A DNA stretch of 64,000 nt from Novosphingobium lentum NBRC 107847 (lineage in GTDB: Bacteria > Pseudomonadota > Alphaproteobacteria > Sphingomonadales > Sphingomonadaceae). Both the position numbers and the translations under genes were made by a program. Within the stretch, counting starts at the first letter, position 1. Every line of letters begins with the position of its first letter. The DNA lies in NCBI RefSeq assembly GCF_001590965.1, contig NZ_BCTW01000003.1, positions 1-64,000 on the forward strand, in the 5' to 3' direction. The notes beneath the pieces were generated by a model. That model was not told the DNA's origin, did no database searches, and saw nothing but the letters and a program-made list of their open reading frames with translations. Positions 27,312-35,400 of the stretch are shown piece after piece.

Positions 27312-28072
27312 CGCGTGCCCGATGCAACCCGGATCACTTCGCCGGTGATGGCGTCGGACTGCGGTTCGAGCAGGAACGCGATCATTTCGGCTTCGTCCTC
27401 CACCGTGGCGAACTTGCCCAGCGCGGTCGCGGCGAGATGGCGATCGACATAGGCACCGCCGAACGTTTCGGTCACCTTGGGGCTGAACACCAGACCGGGC
27501 GCCACGGCGTTGACGCGGATGCCGTCCTTGCCCAGCAGCAGGCTGAGCGTCTGGGTGAGGGCGACGACCGCCGCCTTTGCCGGATTATACGCCACATCGC
27601 CCAGATCGTGGCGATTGGCGAACGCGGCAAGCGACGCGATGTTGACGATCTTGCCATAGCCTTTGGCCTTGAAGTGCGGTTCGCTGTGCTTGGCCATCAG
27701 GAATGCGGTATCGACGTTGACCTGAAACGTGCGGCGGAAATAGCCGAGTTCGATCTGCGCGATCGGCCGGTCCATCGATTCGGCCACGATGTCGATCATC
27801 CCGCCCGCAACGTTGGCGAGACCGTGGAGGCTACCGAACTGGTCAAGGCAGCGATCGACCGCCGCCTTGGCGGACTCATCGTCCGAAAGATCGGCGCGGA
27901 ACGTCGCGACCTTGCCGGGCAGCCCGGCGCAGCTTTCCACGAACGCATCGAGCCGGCGCTGGCTGATATCGACGCCCAGCACATTGGCGCCAGTGCGCAG
28001 CAGGCGTTTCGCGGTCGCCCCGCCGATGCCGCCGGCGGCGCCGGTGACGATATAGGTTCTGGTCTCGGACAT
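27308..28072 (-). CDS. SDR-family oxidoreductase
   Basis: A 254-residue classical short-chain dehydrogenase: TGAAGGIGG nucleotide motif, NVAGG, catalytic Ser in IVNIAS and YNPAK as the YxxxK pair. The frame extends to 28309 but the ATG at 28072 gives a normal SDR N-terminus, nine bases after the upstream stop. It would oxidise a hydroxyl to a ketone, or act as 3-hydroxyacyl-CoA dehydrogenase after the preceding enoyl-CoA hydratase. Confidence 0.88.
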   Translation of the reverse strand: MSETRTYIVTGAAGGIGGATAKRLLRTGANVLGVDISQRRLDAFVESCAGLPGKVATFRADLSDDESAKAAVDRCLDQFGSLHGLANVAGGMIDIVAESMDRPIAQIELGYFRRTFQVNVDTAFLMAKHSEPHFKAKGYGKIVNIASLAAFANRHDLGDVAYNPAKAAVVALTQTLSLLLGKDGIRVNAVAPGLVFSPKVTETFGGAYVDRHLAATALGKFATVEDEAEMIAFLLEPQSDAITGEVIRVASGTR

Positions 28073-28080
28073 GGTGGATC

Positions 28081-28881
28081 TCAGACGTAGGAGAGGGGAT
28101 TGAATTCGGGCGCGCGTTTTTCCTTCAGCGCATCGAGCCCTTCGCGCGCTTCGGGGCTGGTGAAGCCGAGGATGCCGAACGCGAGCGACGCCTCGAACGC
28201 GGGCCAGTGCGCCTTGATCCAGTTGTTGAGCGACAGCTTGGTCCAGCGGATCGCGGCGGGCGCGCCCTTGGCAAGCTTTTCGGCGATTTCGATCGCGCGC
28301 GGCACGCAATCCTCATCGGGCACGCAGAAGCTGACCAGCCCGATCCGCTCGGCTTCTTCGGCCGGGATCGCCTCGCTGGTCATCAGGTAGTATTTGGCCT
28401 TGGCCATGCTGGTCAGCAGCGGCCAGATCGCCACCGCGTGATCGTCTGCCGCCACGCCCAGCACGGTGTGCCCATCGACCAGCTTCGCCGATTTCGCCGC
28501 CACCGAAATGTCCGCGAGCAGCGCCACGGCCAGTCCGCCGCCCGCCGCCGCGCCGTTGATCGCGGACACAATCGGTTTGCTGCAGTTGAGCATCCCGTCG
28601 ATCATCGAGCGCGCATCCTTCCACATCTTGCAGCGGAAATCGTGGTCGGCGATGATGTTCTCGATCATGTCGAAATCGCCGCCGGCCGAGAATGCGCGGC
28701 CTTCGCCCGTCACGACCACCGCGTTCACGTCGGGGTCCTTGTCGATCAGCGCCCAGATGTGGCCAAGGTCATGATGCAGCTGAAAGTCCATCGCGTTCAT
28801 CTTGCCGCGCGAAAGCGTGATTCGAAGCACCCGCGCCACGGGCCAGTCGAGCTTGAGGCTGGCGTAGTCGGGATACGTCAT
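28081..28881 (-). CDS. Enoyl-CoA hydratase/isomerase (crotonase family)
   Basis: A 266-residue crotonase. Oxyanion motifs FSAGGDFDM and INGAAAGGG are present. At the usual catalytic-glutamate position the sequence reads TVLGVAADDHAVAIWP, i.e. Asp-Asp-His instead of the canonical Glu, as in a subset of divergent hydratases. It is the first gene of the six-gene regulon A operon and has a promoter with a near-perfect TATAAT 96 bases upstream. Hydration or isomerisation of a ring- or chain-derived enoyl-CoA is likely. Confidence 0.87.
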   Translation of the reverse strand: MTYPDYASLKLDWPVARVLRITLSRGKMNAMDFQLHHDLGHIWALIDKDPDVNAVVVTGEGRAFSAGGDFDMIENIIADHDFRCKMWKDARSMIDGMLNCSKPIVSAINGAAAGGGLAVALLADISVAAKSAKLVDGHTVLGVAADDHAVAIWPLLTSMAKAKYYLMTSEAIPAEEAERIGLVSFCVPDEDCVPRAIEIAEKLAKGAPAAIRWTKLSLNNWIKAHWPAFEASLAFGILGFTSPEAREGLDALKEKRAPEFNPLSYV

Positions 28882-28976
28882 GGCCGCTGACCTGTGTGCA
28901 GCCCTGCCGATAATGCGCCGATCATCCCGATTCTCCCGCTGGCCGGCGGTTGCTGCCGCCTGGCTCGATGCTCAAT

Positions 28977-28982
28977 ATTATA
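28977..28982 (-). promoter_or_regulatory. -10 box of the 28881-23367 operon
   Basis: TATAAT on the minus strand. The -35 is poor (TTATTG at 17 bp spacing, across the operator). The regulon A operator at 28985-29000 fills the spacer, so repressor and polymerase binding should exclude each other. Confidence 0.5.
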
Positions 28983-28984
28983 AA

Positions 28985-29000
28985 GCGAGCGAACGCTCTC
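28985..29000. promoter_or_regulatory. Regulon A operator 3 (six-gene operon promoter)
   Basis: GCGAGCGAACGCTCTC, in the spacer of the leftward promoter. It lies in the 302-base intergenic region between the crotonase and monooxygenase genes, which otherwise holds only the second operator and promoters. Confidence 0.6.
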
Positions 29001-29103
29001 AATAATCAACGGCATATCGTGATGGGTGCGGTCAAGTCAAGTGCTGCGATCGTGCCGCTTGGCAACGCTAACGGCCCAATATTACGGTTTTCCGGAGACG
29101 CGC

Positions 29104-29133
29104 TTGACAGCGGTCGTGGTGCGAGCAATAAAT
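29104..29133 (+). promoter_or_regulatory. Sigma-70 promoter of the Baeyer-Villiger-type monooxygenase
   Basis: TTGACA, 18-base spacer, ATAAAT, followed at once by a regulon A operator. It is 51 bases upstream of the start codon. Confidence 0.5.
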
Positions 29134-29149
29134 GCGAGAGATTGCTCGC
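29134..29149. promoter_or_regulatory. Regulon A operator 4 (monooxygenase promoter)
   Basis: GCGAGAGATTGCTCGC, directly downstream of the -10 box and 35 bases upstream of the start. Confidence 0.6.
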
Positions 29150-29183
29150 TATAAGAGCGCCTGAATGACGTTGAGGAGTGGAA

Positions 29184-30830
29184 ATGCCTGATCTGGCCAG
29201 TGCGCGGCAACCTGCGGCGGAATTCGATGCGATCATCATCGGCGCCGGTTTCGGAGGCTTGCGCGCCTTGCATGAAACGCGCCGGCTTGGCCTATCTACG
29301 GCCCTGTTCGATGCAGGCTCGGATGTCGGCGGCACGTGGTACTGGAACCGCTATCCCGGCGCGCGGACCGACAGCGAGGCATGGGCCTATTGCTATTCGT
29401 TCTCGAAGGAACTGCAGGACGAATGGGACTGGCCCGAACGCATGCCGACCTGGGACCAGGTGCAGGCCTATCTGGCGCACGTCGCGAACAAGTTCGACAT
29501 GCGCAAGGACATCCGTTTCGGCACCACGGTCGAATCCTGCATTTATGACGAAGCGGCCAATCGCTGGGATATTTCGACCAGCGACGGGCAGGTCTATCGC
29601 TGCAAATACTTCATCAGCGCGGTCGGATGGTTCGCCATTGCCTGCCAGCCGCCGTTCGGCGGGCTCGAGAGGTTCAAGGGCGAATGGTACATGTCGTCCA
29701 AATGGCCCAAGCAGCAGGTCGATTTTGCAGGCAAGCGCGTCGGCATCGTCGGCAGCGGGTCTACAGCAGTGCAGATCCTTCCCGTGGTGGCCAAGGCGGC
29801 GGCGCATGTCACGATGTTCCAGCGCACGCCGAACTATGTGCTGCCCGGCCGCAACCATCCGCTCGACGATGTCGATCGCCAGTCGATCAAGGACAATTAC
29901 GACGCCATCTGGCAGCAGGTCCGCCGTCAGGTGTTCGCGTTTCCGATGGAAACTTCGGCGCTGACGTTCGACGATGTCGACGATGCGCAGCGCCAGCAGA
30001 TTTTCGAGGCCGGGTGGGAAGCGGGCGGCTTCCGTTTTCTGTTTGAAACCTTTGCCGATATCCTGACCGACAAGCGCACCAACGCCGCCGCTGCCGAGTT
30101 CGTGCGCGCCAAGATCCGGTCGCTGGTCAAGGATCCGGCGACGGCCGAACTGATGTGCCCGAAGTATCCGATCGCGCTGAAGCGGCCGCCGCTGGGCAAT
30201 TTCTTCTACGAAAGTTTCAACCGCCCCAACGTGCGGCTGGTCGATGTCAGCGAGCATCCGCTGCTCGAGGCGACCGAGAAGGGCTTGCGCACGGCGGTTG
30301 AGGAGCACGAGCTCGACATCATCATCTTCGCGATCGGGTTCGACGCGGTGACGGGGCCGCTGACGCATATGGACGTGCGCGGGCGCGGCGGCGAACTGAT
30401 CCGCGACAAGTGGGACGCCGGTCCGCGCACCCATCTGGGCATCGCGGTGGACGGTTTCCCCAACATGTTCATCATCACCGGCCCGCAATCGCCGTTTTCC
30501 AATGTCCCGCCCGTGGTCGATGCCGCGGTCGACTGGATCGGCCGGATCATCACCAAGGCGCGGGCCGAAGGCGCCGAAGCGATCGAGGTGCGGCCCGATG
30601 CGGTCGATGGGTGGGTGCAACTGATGCAGGAACTGCTCGACAGCACGCTGCTGGGCGCCGCGACCGAGCTCAAATCGTGGTTCATGGGCGCCAACATCCC
30701 GGGCAAGGCGCATGCGCCGCTGCATTATTTCGGCGGGGCAGCGGGCTATTTCGACGAGCTCAAGGCATCGCGCGACGCCGACTTTGGCGAGTTCGTGTTC
30801 GAGCATGCACGATCGACCGCACCCGCCTGA
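29184..30830 (+). CDS. Flavin-dependent Baeyer-Villiger-type monooxygenase
   Basis: A 548-residue class B flavoprotein monooxygenase. It has an N-terminal FAD motif GAGFGG, RYPGARTDSE, and a second Rossmann motif VGIVGSGSTA. The type I BVMO fingerprint is FxGxxxHxxxWP; here residues 164-175 read FKGEWYMSSKWP, so His is replaced by Met170. The ATG at 29184 follows GAGGAG; an upstream in-frame GTG is less likely. It would insert oxygen next to a cyclic ketone to give a lactone or ester, or act on a related substrate given the altered fingerprint. It has its own regulon A promoter. Confidence 0.88.
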   Translation: MPDLASARQPAAEFDAIIIGAGFGGLRALHETRRLGLSTALFDAGSDVGGTWYWNRYPGARTDSEAWAYCYSFSKELQDEWDWPERMPTWDQVQAYLAHVANKFDMRKDIRFGTTVESCIYDEAANRWDISTSDGQVYRCKYFISAVGWFAIACQPPFGGLERFKGEWYMSSKWPKQQVDFAGKRVGIVGSGSTAVQILPVVAKAAAHVTMFQRTPNYVLPGRNHPLDDVDRQSIKDNYDAIWQQVRRQVFAFPMETSALTFDDVDDAQRQQIFEAGWEAGGFRFLFETFADILTDKRTNAAAAEFVRAKIRSLVKDPATAELMCPKYPIALKRPPLGNFFYESFNRPNVRLVDVSEHPLLEATEKGLRTAVEEHELDIIIFAIGFDAVTGPLTHMDVRGRGGELIRDKWDAGPRTHLGIAVDGFPNMFIITGPQSPFSNVPPVVDAAVDWIGRIITKARAEGAEAIEVRPDAVDGWVQLMQELLDSTLLGAATELKSWFMGANIPGKAHAPLHYFGGAAGYFDELKASRDADFGEFVFEHARSTAPA

Positions 30831-30838
30831 CGGGCGGG
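30822..30838. terminator. Hairpin between convergent monooxygenase and NorF-like genes
   Basis: CCCGCC and GGCGGG pair around TGACG, overlapping the monooxygenase stop. Suitable as a bidirectional terminator though without a U tract. Confidence 0.4.
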
Positions 30839-30863
30839 CGGATGGAAGCGGGCAGCCGCGTCG

Positions 30864-31124
30864 TCAGGCCAGATGCCAGCCGATCATCAACACGGTGATC
30901 GCGGTGATCCACAGCCGATAAAGCCAGCGCCACTGCGGTTCGGCGCGGCCGGCTTCCATGTAGTTGGTCAGCACCAGTTCGCTCTTGATTGCAGCGATCA
31001 GGAAGATCGCGGCGATCGCGAACCGGGCGTGGGCCGATTCCTCGGCGAGCAGGGTCGAACCGATGGTCATGCCGACCAGGATCAGCCACACAGTCGAGAG
31101 GCGGGGCAGCCAGCGCCCGCTCAT
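30864..31124 (-). CDS. Small membrane protein, NorF / cytochrome oxidase subunit IV-like
   Basis: An 86-residue protein with three predicted helices (about 7-25, 32-52 and 66-84), containing AAIKSELVLTNYMEA, typical of the prokaryotic cytochrome oxidase subunit IV/NorF family. The ATG at 31124 overlaps the upstream NorE-like stop as ATGA, so the longer open frame is ignored. No haem-copper catalytic subunit or nitric oxide reductase gene is in the window, so the pair is probably recruited to another membrane enzyme. Confidence 0.8.
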   Translation of the reverse strand: MSGRWLPRLSTVWLILVGMTIGSTLLAEESAHARFAIAAIFLIAAIKSELVLTNYMEAGRAEPQWRWLYRLWITAITVLMIGWHLA

Positions 31125-31729
31125 CGCGCACCGGCGAGATAGAGCATCGGGAAGATGAACAGCCACAGCATATCGACGAAGTGCCAGAACAGGCCGACGT
31201 TCTCGATTTTCTTCTGATACAGCGCGGTGCCGCCTTCGTCCGCCAGCCGCGTGGCGCAGTGGCCGATGAACGCCAGACCGCCCAGAACATGCAGGAAATG
31301 CAGGCCGGTGATCAGGAAGTAGAACGTGAAAAAGCCGTTGGTCACCGGCGTGAGCCCGTGGGACAGCTTGCCGCAATATTCCCACAGCTTGTTGGCGACA
31401 AACGCCAGGCCGAACAGCGCGGCCAGGTTCAGGCGCATTCTGGCCCGGTCCATTTGCCGCGCGCGCACGGCGTGGACGGCCTCGGCCATGCACCACGAAC
31501 TGGTCAGCAGCATCAGCGTGCCGGCAAGGCCCGCCAGCGGCAGCAGCTGCGCTTGCGATCGCGCGAACAGCGCGGGCAACCGCGCGCGTTCGCTGAGGTA
31601 AACAAGGAAGAACATCGCGAACACGATCATGTCGATGAACACGAACGTCCAGATCCCGCTGGTGCCGGGATGGCGCGGATCGGTATCGCTGGCCGGTATG
31701 ACCGGTGCGGAGGCGGGGGTCAGGTCCAA
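31121..31729 (-). CDS. NorE / cytochrome c oxidase subunit III-like membrane protein
   Basis: About 202 residues with five helices; GIWTFVFIDMIVFAMFFLVYLSE and FYFLITGLHFLHVLGG are hallmark subunit III/NorE segments. An ATG at 31771 lies inside a strong hairpin and lacks a ribosome site, whereas the TTG at 31729 is preceded by AGGAAACGTCT; I prefer the TTG. It lies between a six-helix membrane protein and a NorF-like protein. The three form an operon under the regulon B operator at 32648, implying a membrane role in the catabolic pathway, not respiration of NO. Confidence 0.82.
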   Translation of the reverse strand: MDLTPASAPVIPASDTDPRHPGTSGIWTFVFIDMIVFAMFFLVYLSERARLPALFARSQAQLLPLAGLAGTLMLLTSSWCMAEAVHAVRARQMDRARMRLNLAALFGLAFVANKLWEYCGKLSHGLTPVTNGFFTFYFLITGLHFLHVLGGLAFIGHCATRLADEGGTALYQKKIENVGLFWHFVDMLWLFIFPMLYLAGAR

Positions 31730-31757
31730 AGACGTTTCCTGAAGCGGGAAAGCCAAA

Positions 31758-31787
31758 GCCCGGCCCGGCATTTCTGCCGGACCGGGC
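31758..31787 (-). terminator. Intercistronic hairpin upstream of the NorE-like gene
   Basis: GCCCGGCCCGGCA and TGCCGGACCGGGC pair over 13 bp with one mismatch around TTTC. It lies between the six-helix gene stop and the NorE-like start and could partly terminate or stabilise the transcript. Confidence 0.5.
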
Positions 31788-31820
31788 CGATGGCGCGACC
31801 CATGGCCACTTGCGAACGGA

Positions 31821-32561
31821 TCAGGCGGTCTGCAGCCGTCCGGCTGCGCGTGCCTGTTCCGCCGGAGAGCGGTAAACGTGCTTGAGAACGTAGAAGTTGT
31901 AGACCGAAAAGAACGCGAACAACCAGGTCATGAAGATGATCCAGTAGTTGAACAGACCCCCGACGGCGAACGGTCCATCTGCCGCAAACGGCATGATCAC
32001 CAGCGCGACGAAAGCGACGCCGATCGCGATGGAGGCCCAGCCAGCCCATGCCGGGAACATCGTCTGGCGCTTGTTGAGCACGGTCCACAGTCCCAACCCG
32101 ACCATCTGCATCGTGGTGATCATGTAGGTGCAATCGAAGATGATCCAGGTGAAGGTGTGCACCATCTTGATCGTTGCGGGGTCGACCTGGTGCACGAGCA
32201 ACGAGCAGGCGGCCCACATCGCCGGACAGAACGCCAGCAGCCAGCCGGTGAGGATTCCGCCAGCCAGTTCAAGGAAGGTGAAGACGCTGTAATTGCCCGA
32301 CTCGTCGCGCATGAGCGAGGCCAGCAGGCACGACCAGATCGTGTAGAACAGGCCGAACGTGGCCGCGCCGATCATGCCGGGGCCGATGCTGGGATACTTG
32401 CCGTAGTATTCCGACACGAGCTGATCGGGGGTCATGCCCATCATGTTCGGCGGTGGAAGGTTATGCCCCATCACCGACCAGAAGCAGATGAATCCGGCCA
32501 CAAAAATCGGGCCACACCATGCAAGCCCGCGCTCGACGGCCTTGACTGCACGCTCTTCCAT
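31821..32561 (-). CDS. Polytopic membrane protein of unknown function
   Basis: A 246-residue integral membrane protein with about six helices (near 12-33, 65-85, 95-120, 130-160, 173-192, 205-230). Polar or charged residues are few; notable are HNLPPPNMMGMTPDQLVSEYYGKYPSIGPG in the first loop and a HTFTWIIFDCTYMI helix. I do not recognise a named family. The ATG at 32561 follows AAGGA. The gene is first in an operon with NorE- and NorF-like genes, so it may be the main subunit of an unusual membrane complex. Alternative: a transporter. Confidence 0.8.
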   Translation of the reverse strand: MEERAVKAVERGLAWCGPIFVAGFICFWSVMGHNLPPPNMMGMTPDQLVSEYYGKYPSIGPGMIGAATFGLFYTIWSCLLASLMRDESGNYSVFTFLELAGGILTGWLLAFCPAMWAACSLLVHQVDPATIKMVHTFTWIIFDCTYMITTMQMVGLGLWTVLNKRQTMFPAWAGWASIAIGVAFVALVIMPFAADGPFAVGGLFNYWIIFMTWLFAFFSVYNFYVLKHVYRSPAEQARAAGRLQTA

Positions 32562-32647
32562 TGCTGCTGTCCTTCTCCCATCGAGCGCCAGGGTTATGCC
32601 GGGCACTCGCAGCTGTCATGAAACTGCCTCCGGTCGGGCCTCGGGCA

Positions 32648-32665
32648 AAAACAACTGTTCGTTTT
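32648..32665. promoter_or_regulatory. Regulon B operator 1 (membrane-protein operon)
   Basis: AAAACAACTGTTCGTTTT, 16 of 18 positions symmetrical. On the minus strand a TTGACA lies at 32692-32697, giving a promoter that overlaps the operator. It precedes the 32561 gene. Confidence 0.65.
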
Positions 32666-32765
32666 AATAGTGTGCTGTGCATTGTCGTCGATGTCAACGC
32701 AGGAGTCTGCCATCCTGCGCGCTGGATTTTGGCCGGAGTTTGGTTCGGATTCGTCCAGCCACAAG

Positions 32766-32797
32766 CCGGATGCCATCGCTGTTGCGACGGCATCCGG
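32766..32797 (-). terminator. Terminator of the TonB receptor gene
   Basis: CCGGATGCC and GGCATCCGG pair perfectly, extended by TCGC/GCGA inside after one mismatch, with a TGTT loop. It lies 22 bases beyond the receptor stop. Confidence 0.6.
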
Positions 32798-32818
32798 ACC
32801 GTTGTCATCCGGCGATCA

Positions 32819-35284
32819 TCAGAACTTCACGCTGATTTCGAAGCCATACATGCGCGGAGCGCCGATCAGCGCGGCGTTTTCGCCGGTAACGCTCGAAAGC
32901 GAGATGCCGCCGGTGTAGAACTTCTTGTTGGTCAGGTTGTTGACATAGGCCGCGGCGCTGACCTTGGAACCGAACAGCTCATTCCATTCGAAGCGGGCCT
33001 TGACCAGGGCGTACTTGCCAAGGCGGGTGCCCGGCGCGGTGGTGTTGGCCAGGTTGCTGTAATAGAACGAGCTTTGCGCATAGACTTCACCACGCAGGGC
33101 CAGTTCACCCTTGTCGTCGGGCAGATTGGTGGAAGCACGGAACCACGCCGATCCGGAATACTTCGGCGTATCGCCGTAAGGACCGAAGAAGAATGTGCCG
33201 AACGTGGGTGTCACCACCTTGTTGCTGGTGTACTTGGCATCGGTGTACGTGAAAGCCCCGCCGAACTGGAGCCAGTCAGCCGGGCGCACCGATCCGTCAA
33301 TCTCGATACCGCGCACCCGCGCATGCGGCACATTGACCGCGATCGCCGAAATGCCGAAGTACGGCGAGCGCTGGACGTTGCTGATTTCCTGATCGTAGAT
33401 CGCGATATTCAGGACAGTGGGAACGCTTCCCAGAACGCCCGAATACTTGGCACCCAGTTCGAAGTCATATGTGGTTTCGGGGTCGAACGCTTCGGGATAG
33501 CAAGCCTTTGGATTGGCGGCGAACGCCGGACAGGTCACGCTCGAAATCGGATTGGCCACCGCAGGTGCCGTTCCGTTGAAACCGCCCGTCCGCCAGCTGC
33601 CGCGCTGGTTGAAATACACCAGCAGGTCGGGCGTCACCTTGTAGTCCAGTCCGAACAGCCAACTGGGCTTGGACGCGCTCTTTGACGCTGTCGCGACGGT
33701 CGCGCTGTTGATGCCGGTGGGATCCGGATACGAGATACTGATATCGTCCTTCGTATAGCGGATACCGGCGGAGACGTTCAGCCGGGGCAGCAACTCGTAG
33801 CTCAGCTGGGCGTAAACGGCCTTTGACTTGTCCTTCTGTTCGAAGTCGTAGGCGCCCTGAAACCCGAAAGCACCCGGAACCGAACCGACGAGCAGATCGC
33901 CGATCACATCGAGTGGAATGCGGCTGAAGTCCTTCTGCTGGGAGATGAACGCGCCGGCGACGTACTTCAGTTTGCCGTCCAGCGCGGTCCCGGAAATCTG
34001 CAGTTCATCCGACCACTGCTTGGTCCCGTAGGTATATCCGCCGTTGTAGCTCGCGCCGCCCGGGATCGGGCCGGACGGCACGCCGATGGTCAGCCAGGAA
34101 TACGGTGCGCCGGCAAGATCGGTGTTGTCGACCGACAGCACGCGGTTGTAGCCGAAGATGTTCTTGATCGTGGCATCACCCAGCTTGAGCGACGTCGTGT
34201 TCGAGATGAAGTCCTGCGTGGCGTCGTGCTTGCTGTCCTGTGTCGGGGCGACATCGTAGAAACCGAACTTGCCGGTCTGGTAGCCGGCGATGAACGATCC
34301 GATGCCGCTGATGCCGTATTTCGAAAGGAAGGCGGCGACAGCGGGGCTGGCGTTGCCGAGAACGACACCGGCAGGATAGAAGTCCGCGAAGTTTGTGGTC
34401 AGCGCCCTGGTCGAACCGTCGCCCGGGAAGGTATAGGTTCTGGGTGCGCCATTGGCACCGTTGGCATTCTGGATCTTCAGGCTCGTGCTGTAGCCACCGT
34501 ATTCGCCGCGCTGGTACACGAACACGTTCTCGAAGCCCGAACCTTCCGGCTTGATCAGAACGCTGACGCGACCGACCTTGTCGTCGAGCGAACCCAGCTT
34601 GTTGCCGTGGACCAGATCGTTCTGGAAACCGTCGCGCTGCTGGGTCTTGCCGGCAAGGCGGATGGCGAAGCTGGACCCGAGCGGAATGTTGATCGCGCCT
34701 TCGGCTTCACGATTGCTGTAGTTGCCATATCCAGCGGTCAGGTAACCGCCGAAATCCGACGTGGGCTTGGCGGTTTCGTACAGCACCGCGCCGCCCGTGG
34801 CGTTGCGGCCGAACAGCGTGCCTTGCGGGCCCTTGAGCACCTGGATCGATTGCAGGTCGAAGAACGACGTGGCGGTGGTTCCGCCCACGGGCACGTTGTT
34901 GGAATAGGCGACCACGGCGGGTGAGGAATAGGAGAACGAGTCCACCGACTGGCCGCGGATCGAATAGTTGAGCTGGTTCGACGATGTGGTCGAGCGCACG
35001 GTCAACCCCGGGGTGGCGACCTGCAGATCCGCTTCCGAGGCGATGCGCTGTTCGGTCAACGCCTTGGTGCTGAACGCGGCGACCGCAACCGGAACATCCT
35101 TCAGCTTTTCGTCGGTCCGGCGCGCCGTCACCACGATCGTATCATCGGGGACCGCGGTCTTGGCCGAATCGGCTGCGTCCGCCGCATCGGCGGCAAAGGC
35201 GGGGGTTGCACAGGCGCAAAAGGCGGCCAGTGCCGCTCCTGAAAGAATGCGCGATCGAATCTGCGAATGGATATGCCTGTGCAT
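32819..35284 (-). CDS. TonB-dependent receptor of the catabolic cluster
   Basis: An 821-residue receptor: signal peptide ending TPAFA-A, TonB-box-like DTIVVTARR, plug (to about 230, with GTLFGRNATGG) and barrel ending ISVKF. The ATG at 35284 follows GGGAGGAAAATC. The open frame runs to 35380 only because the operator palindrome is translatable. FGRNATGG-type receptors are abundant in sphingomonads and often sit by catabolic genes. Control by the regulon B operator suggests it imports the cluster's bulky hydrophobic substrate. It is monocistronic with a good terminator. Confidence 0.9.
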   Translation of the reverse strand: MHRHIHSQIRSRILSGAALAAFCACATPAFAADAADAADSAKTAVPDDTIVVTARRTDEKLKDVPVAVAAFSTKALTEQRIASEADLQVATPGLTVRSTTSSNQLNYSIRGQSVDSFSYSSPAVVAYSNNVPVGGTTATSFFDLQSIQVLKGPQGTLFGRNATGGAVLYETAKPTSDFGGYLTAGYGNYSNREAEGAINIPLGSSFAIRLAGKTQQRDGFQNDLVHGNKLGSLDDKVGRVSVLIKPEGSGFENVFVYQRGEYGGYSTSLKIQNANGANGAPRTYTFPGDGSTRALTTNFADFYPAGVVLGNASPAVAAFLSKYGISGIGSFIAGYQTGKFGFYDVAPTQDSKHDATQDFISNTTSLKLGDATIKNIFGYNRVLSVDNTDLAGAPYSWLTIGVPSGPIPGGASYNGGYTYGTKQWSDELQISGTALDGKLKYVAGAFISQQKDFSRIPLDVIGDLLVGSVPGAFGFQGAYDFEQKDKSKAVYAQLSYELLPRLNVSAGIRYTKDDISISYPDPTGINSATVATASKSASKPSWLFGLDYKVTPDLLVYFNQRGSWRTGGFNGTAPAVANPISSVTCPAFAANPKACYPEAFDPETTYDFELGAKYSGVLGSVPTVLNIAIYDQEISNVQRSPYFGISAIAVNVPHARVRGIEIDGSVRPADWLQFGGAFTYTDAKYTSNKVVTPTFGTFFFGPYGDTPKYSGSAWFRASTNLPDDKGELALRGEVYAQSSFYYSNLANTTAPGTRLGKYALVKARFEWNELFGSKVSAAAYVNNLTNKKFYTGGISLSSVTGENAALIGAPRMYGFEISVKF

Positions 35285-35329
35285 GATTTTCCTCCCTCTC
35301 GCGCCCGCCTTGCCGGTCGTGACGTCAAT

Positions 35330-35347
35330 AAAACAACTGTTTGTTTT
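35330..35347. promoter_or_regulatory. Regulon B operator 2 (TonB receptor promoter)
   Basis: AAAACAACTGTTTGTTTT, nearly perfect inverted repeat, 45 bases upstream of the receptor start and just downstream of its promoter. Confidence 0.7.
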
Positions 35348-35351
35348 GTGG

Positions 35352-35380
35352 TTTGTGATCGCAATCACGGTCGCTGTCAA
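35352..35380 (-). promoter_or_regulatory. Promoter of the TonB receptor gene
   Basis: TTGACA, 17-base spacer, CACAAA on the minus strand. The -35 is perfect and the -10 weak; the operator follows directly. Confidence 0.45.
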
Positions 35381-35400
35381 GCCGAATACCGAAGCGAAAA

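Noticed and set aside
30864-31771. Reading the NorE/NorF-like genes as part of a nitric oxide reductase
   Set aside because: No norB, norC or regulators are present, and the operon carries the catabolic operator.
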